Part shown: one piece after another, positions 16,774 to 28,275 of the stretch
Layout: each line of letters starts with the position of its first letter
Numbering within the stretch: the first letter of the stretch is position 1
Source: Paenibacillus tyrphae
GTDB taxonomy: Bacteria > Bacillota > Bacilli > Paenibacillales > NBRC-103111
Direction: 5' to 3'
Assembly: GCF_027925525.1 (NCBI RefSeq)
Contig: NZ_BSDJ01000041.1
Span: 1 to 62,906 of the forward strand
Length of the DNA stretch: 62,906 nucleotides
Translations under genes and position numbers: made by a program
Notes under the pieces: model-generated
Database searches by the model: none
Told to the model about the DNA's origin: nothing
The model's input: the letters and a program-made list of their open reading frames with translations, nothing else

Positions 16774-17127
16774 ATGGGACGCAGGAGTCGGGGCGTCATG
16801 TCGGAAACATTCAAATACGAGCTGGCTAAAGATTTGGGCTTCTATGAGACGGTTCAGCAGGAAGGATGGGGCGGCATTCGTACGAAGGATGCGGGAAACA
16901 TGGTCAAGCGCGCGATCCAAATCGCCGAGCAGGCTTTGGCGAACCAGCAGTCGGCGGCTGCGCCGGTACGTCAACCGGTCAGCTTCCAGCCGGCGCCGGT
17001 TGTTTCTCAAGCCTATGCGCCTTACGGTCAACCTTACGCCGGACAACCGTCTTACACCGGGCTGCCGCCTGCTTATACGATTGTCCCAAATCCGGTTCAA
17101 ACGGGCTACACTTCCTTTGCGCCGTAG
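16774..17127 (+). CDS. sspF: Small acid-soluble spore protein SspF-like with C-terminal extension
   Basis: The first 60 residues of this 117-residue protein match alpha/beta-type SASP SspF: MGRRSRGVMSETFKYELA, the GWGGIRTKDAGNMVKRAI core and the GIR/DAGNMV contacts that wrap spore DNA and protect it from UV. The rest (about residues 61-117) is a low-complexity Pro/Gln/Ala/Tyr-rich tail absent from the 61-residue B. subtilis SspF. ATG at 16774 with GAGGGGGG upstream is chosen; the frame stays open upstream into veg but lacks SASP similarity. Expressed in the forespore, as the sigma-G-like promoter suggests. Confidence 0.9.
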   Translation: MGRRSRGVMSETFKYELAKDLGFYETVQQEGWGGIRTKDAGNMVKRAIQIAEQALANQQSAAAPVRQPVSFQPAPVVSQAYAPYGQPYAGQPSYTGLPPAYTIVPNPVQTGYTSFAP

Positions 17128-17155
17128 GGTGGACGTTCATTTCCGGAGAATCCTT

Positions 17156-17193
17156 AAGCTAGAGCGCCCGTTATGGAGCTTTAGCTTTTTTTT
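17156..17193 (+). terminator. Terminator after sspF
   Basis: AAGCTA (17156-17161) with adjacent AGAGC pairs to GAGCT and TAGCTT (17182-17187), followed by a T run. Confidence 0.7.
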
Positions 17194-17278
17194 GTAGCGT
17201 TTTTGGTATAGTATTAGGATGAACGGCATCATGCCTTCGATTAACGGGATGACAGACAGGTGCAAAGAAGGTGTCGAC

Positions 17279-18133
17279 ATGAAAGTGTTTGAGAAAGCGC
17301 CGGCAAAAATCAATTTGTCGCTGGATGTTTTACATAAGCGTGAAGACGGTTACCATGAGGTCGAAATGGTGATGACCATGGTCGATCTGGCAGACCGTAT
17401 CGAGATGCAGGAGCTGCCCCGCGATACGATCATTATCTCCAGCCAAGCCGGGTATATCCCGCTCGACGAGAAGAACCTTGCCTTTCAGGCTGCCCGGCTC
17501 ATTAAAGACCGGTACGACGTGAAGCAGGGCGTATATATTCATTTGGACAAAAAGATTCCCGTCGCCGCGGGCCTGGCCGGAGGAAGCAGCGATGCCGCAG
17601 CGACGCTGCGCGGCTTGAACCGGCTGTGGAGGCTCGGGATCGGAACGGACGAGCTGCAGAAGCTTGGAGCCGAGCTCGGCTCGGACGTGCCCTTTTGCGT
17701 GACGGGAGGGACGGCCATTGCGCGCGGTCGCGGAGAGAAGCTGGAGCCGATCGAATCGCCGCCTCAGTGTTGGGTCATTTTGGCCAAGCCTCCGATCAAT
17801 GTGTCCACCTCGGAAATATACGGCAAGCTGAACGCTGCCGGAATCCGCAAGCATCCGTCGACGGAAGGCGTTCTTCGGGCGATTCGGGAGAAGCGGTTCG
17901 ATCTGCTGTGCGGAGAGCTTGGCAACGTGCTGGAGGAAGTGACGTTGGATTTGTATCCCGAAGTGCGTCAGCTGAAGGAAGTTATGATCAAGTTAGGCGC
18001 CGAGGGCGTGCTGATGTCAGGCAGCGGTCCAACGGTGTTTGGCCTCGTGTCCAAGGAAACGAAAATTCCGCGCATTTACAACGGGCTGCGGGGATTTTGC
18101 AAGGATGTATTCGCTGTCCGGCTGCTTACGTAA
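17279..18133 (+). CDS. ispE: 4-diphosphocytidyl-2-C-methyl-D-erythritol kinase
   Basis: GHMP kinase of the MEP isoprenoid pathway. The 284-residue enzyme begins MKVFEKAPAKINLSLDV and shows the ATP loop VAAGLAGGSSDAAATLRGL (around 92-110) and MSGSGPTVFGL near the C terminus. ATG at 17279 with AAGGTG upstream is preferred over an open extension to 17219 that lacks similarity. The sspF-ispE-purR order is as in B. subtilis. Confidence 0.96.
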   Translation: MKVFEKAPAKINLSLDVLHKREDGYHEVEMVMTMVDLADRIEMQELPRDTIIISSQAGYIPLDEKNLAFQAARLIKDRYDVKQGVYIHLDKKIPVAAGLAGGSSDAAATLRGLNRLWRLGIGTDELQKLGAELGSDVPFCVTGGTAIARGRGEKLEPIESPPQCWVILAKPPINVSTSEIYGKLNAAGIRKHPSTEGVLRAIREKRFDLLCGELGNVLEEVTLDLYPEVRQLKEVMIKLGAEGVLMSGSGPTVFGLVSKETKIPRIYNGLRGFCKDVFAVRLLT

Positions 18134-18182
18134 AGAAGCCAAAGAATGTCACGTTTGTGTCATCATCTTTTGCATGGACAGC

Positions 18183-18252
18183 TTGAATAAATACGTATAA
18201 AAATGGTATATTCACAATATATTATTCGGATTTATAGCTATTTATCCGACGT
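18183..18252 (+). promoter_or_regulatory. purR promoter with possible PurBox pair
   Basis: TTGAAT (18183-18188), 18 bp, TATATT (18207-18212) is a plausible sigma-A promoter. Downstream, TATTCGGATTTA and ATTTATCCGACG form an inverted CGGAT/ATCCG pair resembling PurBoxes, so autoregulation by PurR is possible. Box assignment is tentative. Confidence 0.4.
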
Positions 18253-18267
18253 GTAGGGGGAACGCTC

Positions 18268-19113
18268 ATGAAAAAACTAAAAAGAAGCGCAAGATTGGTC
18301 GAGATGACCCAATACTTGCTGATCCGCCCCCATACGCTGATTCCTTTGACGACATTCGCAGACCGATACAATTCCGCCAAATCGTCCATCAGCGAAGATT
18401 TGGCCATCATTAAAGAAGTGTTTGAAGAGGAAGGCCTTGGGGAGCTTCTGACGCTCGCTGGAGCAGCCGGCGGCGTCAAGTTCATACCGAAAGTATCGAA
18501 ATCGCATTCATTGCAATTCATCACACAGTTGTGCCGCCAGTTGGAGCAGCCCGAACGCATCCTGCCAGGCGGGTATTTGTACATGTCCGATATTATGGGG
18601 CAGCCGATGATTTTGAATGAAGTCGGCAAAATGTTCGCTTCCGCCTTTTCAGGGAACGATATCGATGTGGTCATGACGGTGGAAACGAAAGGCATCCCGC
18701 TGGCCTACGCCACGGCTACATATTTGAACCTGCCGGTCGTCATCGTGCGCCGCGACAATAAAGTGACGGAAGGTTCCGCCGTCAGCATCAACTACGTATC
18801 CGGCTCGAACAAACGCATCCAGACGATGTCTTTGTCCAGACGGGCGCTCAAGGAAGAAGCCAAGGTGCTGATCATCGACGATTTCATGCGGGTGGGCGGA
18901 ACGATTCACGGCATGATGGACTTGCTGCAGGAATTTAAAGCCACGGTCAAAGGCGTCGGCGTATTCGTCGAGTCGGGCGAAGTTGAGGAGCATTTGGTCG
19001 AAGATTACGTCTCGCTTGCCAAGCTGTCCGCCGTCGATCCGAAGACACGGCAGATTACGGCCGAGCCGGGCAATTATTTTCATGAAGAGGTTTCTAATCT
19101 AATTGAGGAGTGA
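18268..19113 (+). CDS. purR: Purine operon repressor PurR
   Basis: A 281-residue regulator with an N-terminal winged helix (residues 1-75) and a C-terminal phosphoribosyltransferase fold. The PRPP-binding motif VLIIDDFMRVGGT (around 203-215) is intact, and PRPP relieves DNA binding in B. subtilis. ATG at 18268 follows AGGGGGA. It is followed after nine bases by yabJ, with which it forms a conserved operon. Confidence 0.96.
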   Translation: MKKLKRSARLVEMTQYLLIRPHTLIPLTTFADRYNSAKSSISEDLAIIKEVFEEEGLGELLTLAGAAGGVKFIPKVSKSHSLQFITQLCRQLEQPERILPGGYLYMSDIMGQPMILNEVGKMFASAFSGNDIDVVMTVETKGIPLAYATATYLNLPVVIVRRDNKVTEGSAVSINYVSGSNKRIQTMSLSRRALKEEAKVLIIDDFMRVGGTIHGMMDLLQEFKATVKGVGVFVESGEVEEHLVEDYVSLAKLSAVDPKTRQITAEPGNYFHEEVSNLIEE

Positions 19114-19122
19114 CAAAAGCAT

Positions 19123-19509
19123 ATGACATTAGAACGTATCTCTACGGACCGGGCGCCTGCCGCTATCGGTCCTTATTCACAAGCAATCAAATTTGGCAAT
19201 CTGTTATTTACCTCAGGTCAAATTCCGCTCAATCCCGAAGGCCAAATCGTCGAAGGCGGCATTGCCGAGCAGACGCACCAAGTTTTCCGCAATTTGAAAG
19301 CGGTATTGGAGGAAGCGGGGGCAACATTCGAGAGCGTGATCAAGGCTACGGTGTTCATCAAAGACATGAATCAGTTCGCCGAGGTCAATGAAATCTATGC
19401 AACCTACTTCGGAGACCACAAACCGGCGCGTTCAACTGTCGAAGTTGCACGACTGCCGAAGGACGTTTTTGTCGAAATCGAGCTTATTGCGGCGTTAAGT
19501 GTCGAATAA
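19123..19509 (+). CDS. yabJ: RidA family reactive-intermediate deaminase (YabJ)
   Basis: A 128-residue trimeric RidA/YjgF/UK114 protein that hydrolyses reactive enamine/imine intermediates from PLP enzymes. The substrate-binding Arg lies in PARSTVEVARLPKD (around residue 105), and the GQIPLNPEG and QTHQVFRNLKAVLE signatures are present. ATG at 19123 after GAGGAG. It is needed for normal PurR control in B. subtilis. Confidence 0.95.
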   Translation: MTLERISTDRAPAAIGPYSQAIKFGNLLFTSGQIPLNPEGQIVEGGIAEQTHQVFRNLKAVLEEAGATFESVIKATVFIKDMNQFAEVNEIYATYFGDHKPARSTVEVARLPKDVFVEIELIAALSVE

Positions 19510-19560
19510 TTTCAAATTTATAAAGTATTTATAAAATTGCTCAAAAACTTTAGAGATTTA

Positions 19561-19588
19561 GCAGGAATTTGCCCTAAAATGTGGAATT
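19561..19588 (+). promoter_or_regulatory. Sigma-H promoter of spoVG
   Basis: GCAGGAATTT (19561-19570) and GTGGAATT (19581-19588) match the sigma-H -35 (RnAGGAwWW) and -10 (RnnGAAT) and closely parallel the classical B. subtilis spoVG P1. The A/T-rich stretch just upstream (19505-19560) corresponds to the region bound by AbrB there. Confidence 0.85.
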
Positions 19589-19631
19589 TATAGTTCATGT
19601 CTCCAAGATGGAAAAAGGTGGTGAATCAGAA

Positions 19632-19916
19632 GTGCAAATTACAGACGTCAGACTTCGCAGGGTGAACTCCGAGGGCAGAATGAAAGCCATTGCTTCCATT
19701 ACCATCGATAACGAATTTGTAGTCCATGACATTCGTGTGATTGACGGTAACAACGGCATGTTCGTGGCCATGCCTAGCAAGCGGACCCCGGACGGAGAAT
19801 TCAGAGATATCGCTCACCCGATTTCCTCTTCAACCCGCGAGAAAATTCAAGCGGCCGTGTTAGCGGAATATGAGCGTGCCGCAACGGAAGAGGAAGTCAT
19901 CGAAGAAGGAGCTTAA
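19632..19916 (+). CDS. spoVG: SpoVG RNA/DNA-binding regulator
   Basis: A 94-residue protein (QITDVRLRRVNSEGRMKAIAS...) nearly identical through the conserved core to B. subtilis SpoVG, a site-specific nucleic-acid-binding regulator of septation and sporulation. GTG at 19632 is chosen because AAGGTGGTG lies eight bases upstream; an open extension to 19581 would start inside the sigma-H -10 box. A terminator follows. Confidence 0.95.
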   Translation: MQITDVRLRRVNSEGRMKAIASITIDNEFVVHDIRVIDGNNGMFVAMPSKRTPDGEFRDIAHPISSSTREKIQAAVLAEYERAATEEEVIEEGA

Positions 19917-19928
19917 TACGATCTATGA

Positions 19929-19957
19929 AGAGGGCCGAAAGGCTCTCTTTTCTTTTA
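19929..19957 (+). terminator. Terminator after spoVG
   Basis: AGAGGGCC, GAAA loop, GGCTCTCT, then TTTCTTTT. Confidence 0.75.
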
Positions 19958-20052
19958 TAGCGAGGCAGGATATATTGGGACTGGCGTTTCACGGACAGAA
20001 ACCGTATCATAAAAAGAAAACAATACATTGGATCAAAGGGGATGGACGAAAC

Positions 20053-21444
20053 TTGAACATCATGGGGATCGTACTGGCTGCAGGTCAGGGGAAACGAATG
20101 AAATCGAAATTATATAAAGTATTGCACAGGGTATGCGGTAAACCAATGGTCGATCATGTGGTCACCGCATTGGAAAATATACATGCTTCTCGCACAGTCG
20201 TCGTCGTCGGTCACGGAGCGGAAGCCGTTCAAGCGTATTTGGGCGACCGGGTCGAGTATGCGCTGCAGGAGCAGCAGCTTGGGACAGGCCACGCCGTGCT
20301 TCAGGCCAAAGATCTGTTGGCCGCGGAGGACGGCTTGACGATTGTCATCTACGGAGATACGCCGCTGATTTCGGACAGCACCCTTGAAGGAATGATCAAG
20401 CTGCACCGGGAGAAGGGCGCGGCGGCTACGCTGCTGACGGCGGTTGTGGACGATCCGACCGGCTACGGGCGGATCATTCGGGACGAGCGCGGGTACGTGA
20501 CGCAGATCGTGGAGCAGAAGGACTGCAACGAGGCGCAGCGCTTGGTCAAGGAAACGAACGTCGGCACCTACTGCTTCGACAATCGGAAGCTGTTTGAAGC
20601 GCTGGCGCTTGTGAAAAACGACAATGCGCAGAACGAATACTACATTACGGACGTGATCGGCATTCTGGTCGGTCAGGGGCAGATTGTCGAAGGCTACGTG
20701 CTGGAAGACGAGGCAGAGTCGTTCGGCGTGAATGACCGTCTGCAATTGTCCGTAGCTGAGCAAACGATGCGCGAGCGGATTAACCGCCGTCATATGCTCG
20801 CCGGGGTGACGATGATCGATCCGGCAAGCGCCTATATTGAAGCGGACGTACAGATCGGAGCGGATACGATAGTGCTGCCGGGAACGGTGCTTCGGGGGAA
20901 AACGGTGATCGGCGAAGACTGTGTCATCGGACCGCAAGCGGATATAACGGATAGTACGATCGGCAGCGGCGTCACCGTCAAGCACTCCGTGCTGCAGGAA
21001 GCGGTCGTCGGCGACGGATCATCCGTAGGACCATATGCTTATTTGCGGCCGGGAGCGGACCTTGGCCAGAACGTGAAAATCGGCGATTTCGTCGAAATCA
21101 AAAATGCCAAGCTTGCGGACGACGTGAAGGTGTCGCATTTAAGCTATGTCGGCGATGCGGTCATCGGCCGGAACGTCAACTTCGGCTGCGGAGCGATTAC
21201 CGTCAACTATGACGGCTTCAACAAGCAGCTGACCGAAGTGGAGGAAGATGCGTTTATCGGCAGCAACGTCAACCTCATCGCTCCGGTTAAAATCGGCAAA
21301 GGAGCTTATGTCGTGGCCGGTTCTACCATTACGCACGAAGTAGGGGACGGCGACGTGGCGATTGCCCGGGAGCGTCAGGTGAACAAGCACGGTTACGCCG
21401 ACAAGCTTCGCACCAAATTTGCGGCGAAGAAGGCGAAGAAGTAA
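20053..21444 (+). CDS. glmU: Bifunctional UDP-GlcNAc pyrophosphorylase / GlcN-1-P acetyltransferase GlmU
   Basis: Makes UDP-GlcNAc for peptidoglycan. The 463-residue enzyme has an N-terminal uridyltransferase with GIVLAAGQGKRMKSK (residues 5-19) and a C-terminal left-handed beta-helix of hexapeptide repeats (from about 250), including NFGCGAITVNYDG. TTG at 20053 is favoured by AAGGGG eleven bases upstream; ATG at 20062 is the alternative. In B. subtilis prs follows directly, but here only 112 bases separate glmU from ctc. Confidence 0.94.
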   Translation: MNIMGIVLAAGQGKRMKSKLYKVLHRVCGKPMVDHVVTALENIHASRTVVVVGHGAEAVQAYLGDRVEYALQEQQLGTGHAVLQAKDLLAAEDGLTIVIYGDTPLISDSTLEGMIKLHREKGAAATLLTAVVDDPTGYGRIIRDERGYVTQIVEQKDCNEAQRLVKETNVGTYCFDNRKLFEALALVKNDNAQNEYYITDVIGILVGQGQIVEGYVLEDEAESFGVNDRLQLSVAEQTMRERINRRHMLAGVTMIDPASAYIEADVQIGADTIVLPGTVLRGKTVIGEDCVIGPQADITDSTIGSGVTVKHSVLQEAVVGDGSSVGPYAYLRPGADLGQNVKIGDFVEIKNAKLADDVKVSHLSYVGDAVIGRNVNFGCGAITVNYDGFNKQLTEVEEDAFIGSNVNLIAPVKIGKGAYVVAGSTITHEVGDGDVAIARERQVNKHGYADKLRTKFAAKKAKK

Positions 21445-21490
21445 GGTTTAACGGGGCAATCCGTAGCAAATCCTATACAGCGATGTTTCG

Positions 21491-21552
21491 AACCTCCTTC
21501 AATTGGGTAAAGTAGTAAGAAGCTAGGGCTTCACCCAAATTGAAGGAGGTTT
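21491..21552 (+). promoter_or_regulatory. Hairpin that sequesters the ctc ribosome-binding site
   Basis: AACCTCCTTCAATTGGGT (21491-21508) pairs with ACCCAAATTGAAGGAGGTT (21533-21551) with a single bulged base. The right arm contains the ctc Shine-Dalgarno GAAGGAGG and ends five bases before its ATG. The stem is followed by TTTTCTT, so it might also act as a weak terminator of glmU transcripts. Confidence 0.75.
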
Positions 21553-21556
21553 TCTT

Positions 21557-22183
21557 ATGGCTACATCGCTTAAAGCGGAAGCTCGGACAGGCCGGACGAA
21601 AAGCGACCGCAACCGGCTGCGGGCCGAGGGAAAAGTCCCCGGTGTCGTCTATGGAAAAAAAGTGACGCAGACGCCGATCGCCATCGACCAGAAGGAGCTG
21701 CTTGCGCTGCTGAAGACGAATCCGCATGCGGTTATCGACTTGGACGTTCCGCAATTTGGCAAGCAGCCGGTCATGATCAACGAAGTGCAGCGGGATGCGC
21801 TGAGCCGCCAGCTGCTGCATGTCGATTTTCATCAGATCAATATGGACGAGCCGGTTCAGACGACGGTTCGGCTGGAATATATCGGAGACCCGGAAGGGGT
21901 TAAGGTCGGGGGGATTCTGCAGATCCAGCACCACGAAATCGAGATCCGCTGTCTGCCGCAGCAGATCCCGGCCTCCGTCGAAGTCGATGTCAGCGGGCTC
22001 GAAATCGGACAAAGCATGCTCGTATCCGAGCTCAAGCTACCCGAGGGCGTCGAGGTGAAGACGGACGTGCACGACGTGCTCGCCACGATCCTGACGCCGC
22101 AGAAAGAAGCCGAGCCGGAAGCGGAAGCCCCGGCCGCCCAAGAGGGGAATGCCGCCGAGACCGCGGAGAAGGCTGAAGCATAA
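21557..22183 (+). CDS. ctc: 50S ribosomal protein L25 / general stress protein Ctc
   Basis: A 208-residue two-domain L25 (TL5/Ctc type) that binds 5S rRNA. The N-terminal L25 domain (residues 1-95) starts MATSLKAEARTGRTKSDRNRLR and includes GKVPGVVYGKK. The C-terminal beta domain (about 100-185) ends in an acidic Ala/Glu-rich tail. The ribosome-binding site is buried in a long hairpin. In B. subtilis ctc is a sigma-B stress gene; no sigma-B promoter is apparent here. Confidence 0.94.
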   Translation: MATSLKAEARTGRTKSDRNRLRAEGKVPGVVYGKKVTQTPIAIDQKELLALLKTNPHAVIDLDVPQFGKQPVMINEVQRDALSRQLLHVDFHQINMDEPVQTTVRLEYIGDPEGVKVGGILQIQHHEIEIRCLPQQIPASVEVDVSGLEIGQSMLVSELKLPEGVEVKTDVHDVLATILTPQKEAEPEAEAPAAQEGNAAETAEKAEA

Positions 22184-22193
22184 ATTAGAGAGA

Positions 22194-22224
22194 GTGTGTC
22201 GGCTTGGATCGACGCGCTTTTTCT
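22194..22224 (+). terminator. Terminator after ctc
   Basis: GTGTGTCG (22194-22201) pairs, with two G-U pairs, to CGACGCGC (22210-22217), then TTTTTCTTT. Confidence 0.6.
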
Positions 22225-22342
22225 TTATGTCCGCGGACGCTGTACCTGCCGCTTATCGCGAAATTGGCGCGGGACGTTTTTTTCGGTTATGATAAGTTTA
22301 GGGTATCGTTTCACCCCATGGAGTTGAAAGGGGCAGGTCAGG

Positions 22343-22903
22343 TTGAAATGGTTTGTGGGTCTCGGCAATCCGGGACGGCAGTACGAAGCGACGCGGCATA
22401 ATATCGGTTTTATGGCGCTGGACCGTTTTGCCGATAAGCACGGCATCAAAATCACACAAAGCAAATGCAAGGGACTGCTGGGAGAAGGCCATGTCGCGGG
22501 ACAGAAGGTGTATCTGCTGAAGCCGCAGACGTACATGAACTTATCGGGGGAGTCGATGCGCGCCTTCATGGATTTTTACAAAGCGGCCATCGAGGATCTT
22601 ATCGTCGTGTACGACGATCTGGATACGCCCTACGGGCAAATCCGGCTGCGCTATCAAGGAAGCGCAGGCGGACATAACGGGATCAAGTCGGCCATCGCTC
22701 ACTTGGGCACGCAGTCGTTTCAGCGCATTCGAATGGGCATTTCGCGGCCCGCGCCCGGCAGAGACATCGCCGATTACGTGCTGAGTCCGTTCAGCAAAGA
22801 AGAGTTTCAACAGATGCCCGAGCTGCTCGACAAGACGGTCGAGGCCATGGAGCATATCTTGGAGCATCCGTTCGAGAAGACGATGGCCAAATTCAACGGC
22901 TGA
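22343..22903 (+). CDS. pth: Peptidyl-tRNA hydrolase
   Basis: Frees peptidyl-tRNAs released by stalled ribosomes. The 186-residue protein has GLGNPGRQYEATRHNIGF with the catalytic His (around residue 20), KPQTYMNLSGES, VYDDLDTPYGQIRLR and GGHNGIKS. TTG at 22343 follows AAAGGGG. Standard Pth1 length. Confidence 0.96.
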   Translation: MKWFVGLGNPGRQYEATRHNIGFMALDRFADKHGIKITQSKCKGLLGEGHVAGQKVYLLKPQTYMNLSGESMRAFMDFYKAAIEDLIVVYDDLDTPYGQIRLRYQGSAGGHNGIKSAIAHLGTQSFQRIRMGISRPAPGRDIADYVLSPFSKEEFQQMPELLDKTVEAMEHILEHPFEKTMAKFNG

Positions 22904-22933
22904 GCCGTATTATCCATTTCGTCAAGAAAAGCG

Positions 22934-22949
22934 TTAGCCTAGAGGCTAA
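22934..22949. repeat. Perfect palindrome between pth and fin
   Basis: TTAGCCT, AG, AGGCTAA. There is no T run, so it is not a clear terminator; its role is unknown. Confidence 0.4.
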
Positions 22950-23016
22950 TCTCCTCCCATCCCGGCCATAATAAGTAAAAACGGCGCTTGGCAAGGCAAG
23001 CGGAGGAGGAAGTCCA

Positions 23017-23247
23017 ATGGCCCTGAAATATGTTTGTCGTCATTGTCAGACCGTAATCGGAGAAATCCGGCAGGGGGAAGTGAGCGAGTTTCAACTCGGT
23101 TTCCATTTCTTGACCCCCGAGGAGCGGAGAGATATAATATCGTATAACCCGAATGGGGATGTCACCGTCAAGGTGGTTTGCGATTACTGCAAGGAAGCGC
23201 TGGATGCCAATCCGGAGCTCTCGCTCCTCGCGAATCCTCTGCAATAG
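23017..23247 (+). CDS. fin: Anti-sigma-F factor Fin
   Basis: A 76-residue zinc-binding protein (formerly YabK) that displaces sigma-F from core RNA polymerase and helps the switch to sigma-G. The two zinc knuckles are CRHC (near residue 7) and CDYC (near residue 55). ATG at 23017 after AGGAGG. Adjacent to mfd as in B. subtilis. Confidence 0.93.
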   Translation: MALKYVCRHCQTVIGEIRQGEVSEFQLGFHFLTPEERRDIISYNPNGDVTVKVVCDYCKEALDANPELSLLANPLQ

Positions 23248-23291
23248 GGGTTGTTCGCATTTCGGCTATCCGGCTTTTTGGTTGAGGATCG

Positions 23292-23407
23292 GCCTAAAGT
23301 CCGGTGAATAAGAGGCCGCTGCGCGGGCGGATCGTCTTTCCGAGTCGCTGCTTCATAAGCGATGACGCCCGCACTGCTGCTTATTCACGGGACTTTTAGG
23401 CTTTTTT
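23292..23407 (+). terminator. Very long hairpin terminator between fin and mfd
   Basis: An outer stem of about 21 bp (23292-23312 with 23380-23401; GCCTAAAGTCCGG against CGGGACTTTTAGGC, one mismatch and one bulge) encloses an inner GCGGGC/GCCCGC stem and is followed by TTTTTT. At about 116 bases it is far larger than an ordinary terminator. It ends 31 bases before the mfd start. Confidence 0.75.
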
Positions 23408-23438
23408 AGTGTTACGCGGTTGAGAGGGGTGTCCTGTT

Positions 23439-26949
<3,511 letters not shown>

Positions 26950-26963
<14 letters not shown>

Positions 26964-28041
26964 ACGGAAACCGTTGCGGAAAGGGCTTATGGCTCTTTGT
27001 GCGCTCGTATTGGTCGCGGGTGTCGCTGCAGGTTGCGGCAAGAAGAAGGACGAAGCGGCTACGGCTGCTGCCGATAAAGGCAAACCGAGCGAGGTGCTTG
27101 TGACGTACAAGGACGGACAAGTCACGCGCGGCGAATTCGATACCTTTTTGAACGTGAACGCGTTCTTTTATAAGCAATATGCGCAATTCAAGGACGACCC
27201 TGCCTTTCAACAAGATATGATGAAGCAGCTCGTCACCTTTAAAATTTTGTCCTCCCGTGCGGACGACAAAGCGAAGGCGGAAGCCGATAAGCAGTTTACT
27301 GCTCAATTTGAGCAAATCAAGGGCTTCCTGGGCGCTCAGGAAGGCGGCATGGAGAAACAGCTCAAGGATGCGAAGCTGGAGCAGAAAGACGTGGAGGAGT
27401 TCGTGAAGCGCAGCATCACGGCGATTGTCTCCGAGGAAAGCAAAGTGTCCGACCAAGAGATTCAAACGGCTTATAATACCAAATTAGAGCAGGACAAAAC
27501 CGCCTATGTGACGGCAACGGTCAGACATATTCTGGTCGGGATCAACGATCCTGCGACAGGCAAGGAAACTCGCTCCAAGGAAGATGCGCTTAAGCGTGCG
27601 AAGGAAGCTCAGGACAAGCTGAACAAGGGCGGCGACTTTGACGCGCTGGCGAAAGAATATTCGGACGATCCCGGCTCGAAAGAGAATGGCGGCAAGTACG
27701 AAAACGCGGACATCTCCCAGTGGGTGCCTGAGTTTAAGAAAGCGGCGGCGGAGCTACCGATCGGGAAGATCAGCGATCCGGTGGAAACGTCGTTCGGCTA
27801 CCATGTCATGAAAGTGGAATCCCGCAAAACGAAAACGCTCGATGAAGTCAAGCCGGAGCTGCGCTCCGCGGCGGCTGAGACGAAGGTGTACGATTTTGTG
27901 GAGAAAGAACTGCCAGGTCTGATTCAGACGAACAACCTGCCGAAGCCGGAGGAGAAAAAGCCGGCGGAAGCACCGAAAACCGACGCACCGAAAACGGACG
28001 CTCCAAAAACGGATGCGCCGAAGACGGAAGGCGGCAAGTAA
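26950..28041 (+). CDS. prsA: Foldase lipoprotein PrsA
   Basis: A 363-residue extracytoplasmic peptidyl-prolyl isomerase. The signal peptide (residues 1-29) ends in lipobox AAGC, giving a lipidated Cys. A SurA-like N-terminal domain is followed by a parvulin domain (about 190-285, ATVRHILVG...SFGYHVMKVE). The C terminus is a low-complexity tail with repeated KTDAP units (PKTDAPKTDAPKTD). Its start lies inside the end of mfd. A second, membrane-anchored foldase is at 51919. Confidence 0.93.
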
Positions 28042-28048
28042 CAATTAC

Positions 28049-28080
28049 CAGGGTACCCCATGGGGTGCCCTGTTTTGTTT
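28049..28080 (+). terminator. Terminator after prsA
   Basis: CAGGGTACCCC (28049-28059) pairs with GGGGTGCCCTG (28062-28072), followed by TTTTGTTTT. Confidence 0.8.
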
Positions 28081-28275
28081 TCATTTTTTTGGACATAATG
28101 TAAACAGCGACGGCTTAAGCGTTCGACCAAACGCCTGCAACTGTGCCGGAGCGGGACATGCATAGGCCGCCGGGAGTTGAAGAATACTAGGGTCAGTCGA
28201 ATTCCCTCCATTTTGCATACAGGATCATATCCAGTCTGTATCCCATTCTTCTTGGAAAGCGAGGCATCTAGAAAC

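Noticed and set aside
21441..21480. Possible sigma-B promoter (GTTTAA) before ctc
   Set aside because: No GGGTAT-type -10 occurs at the needed spacing.
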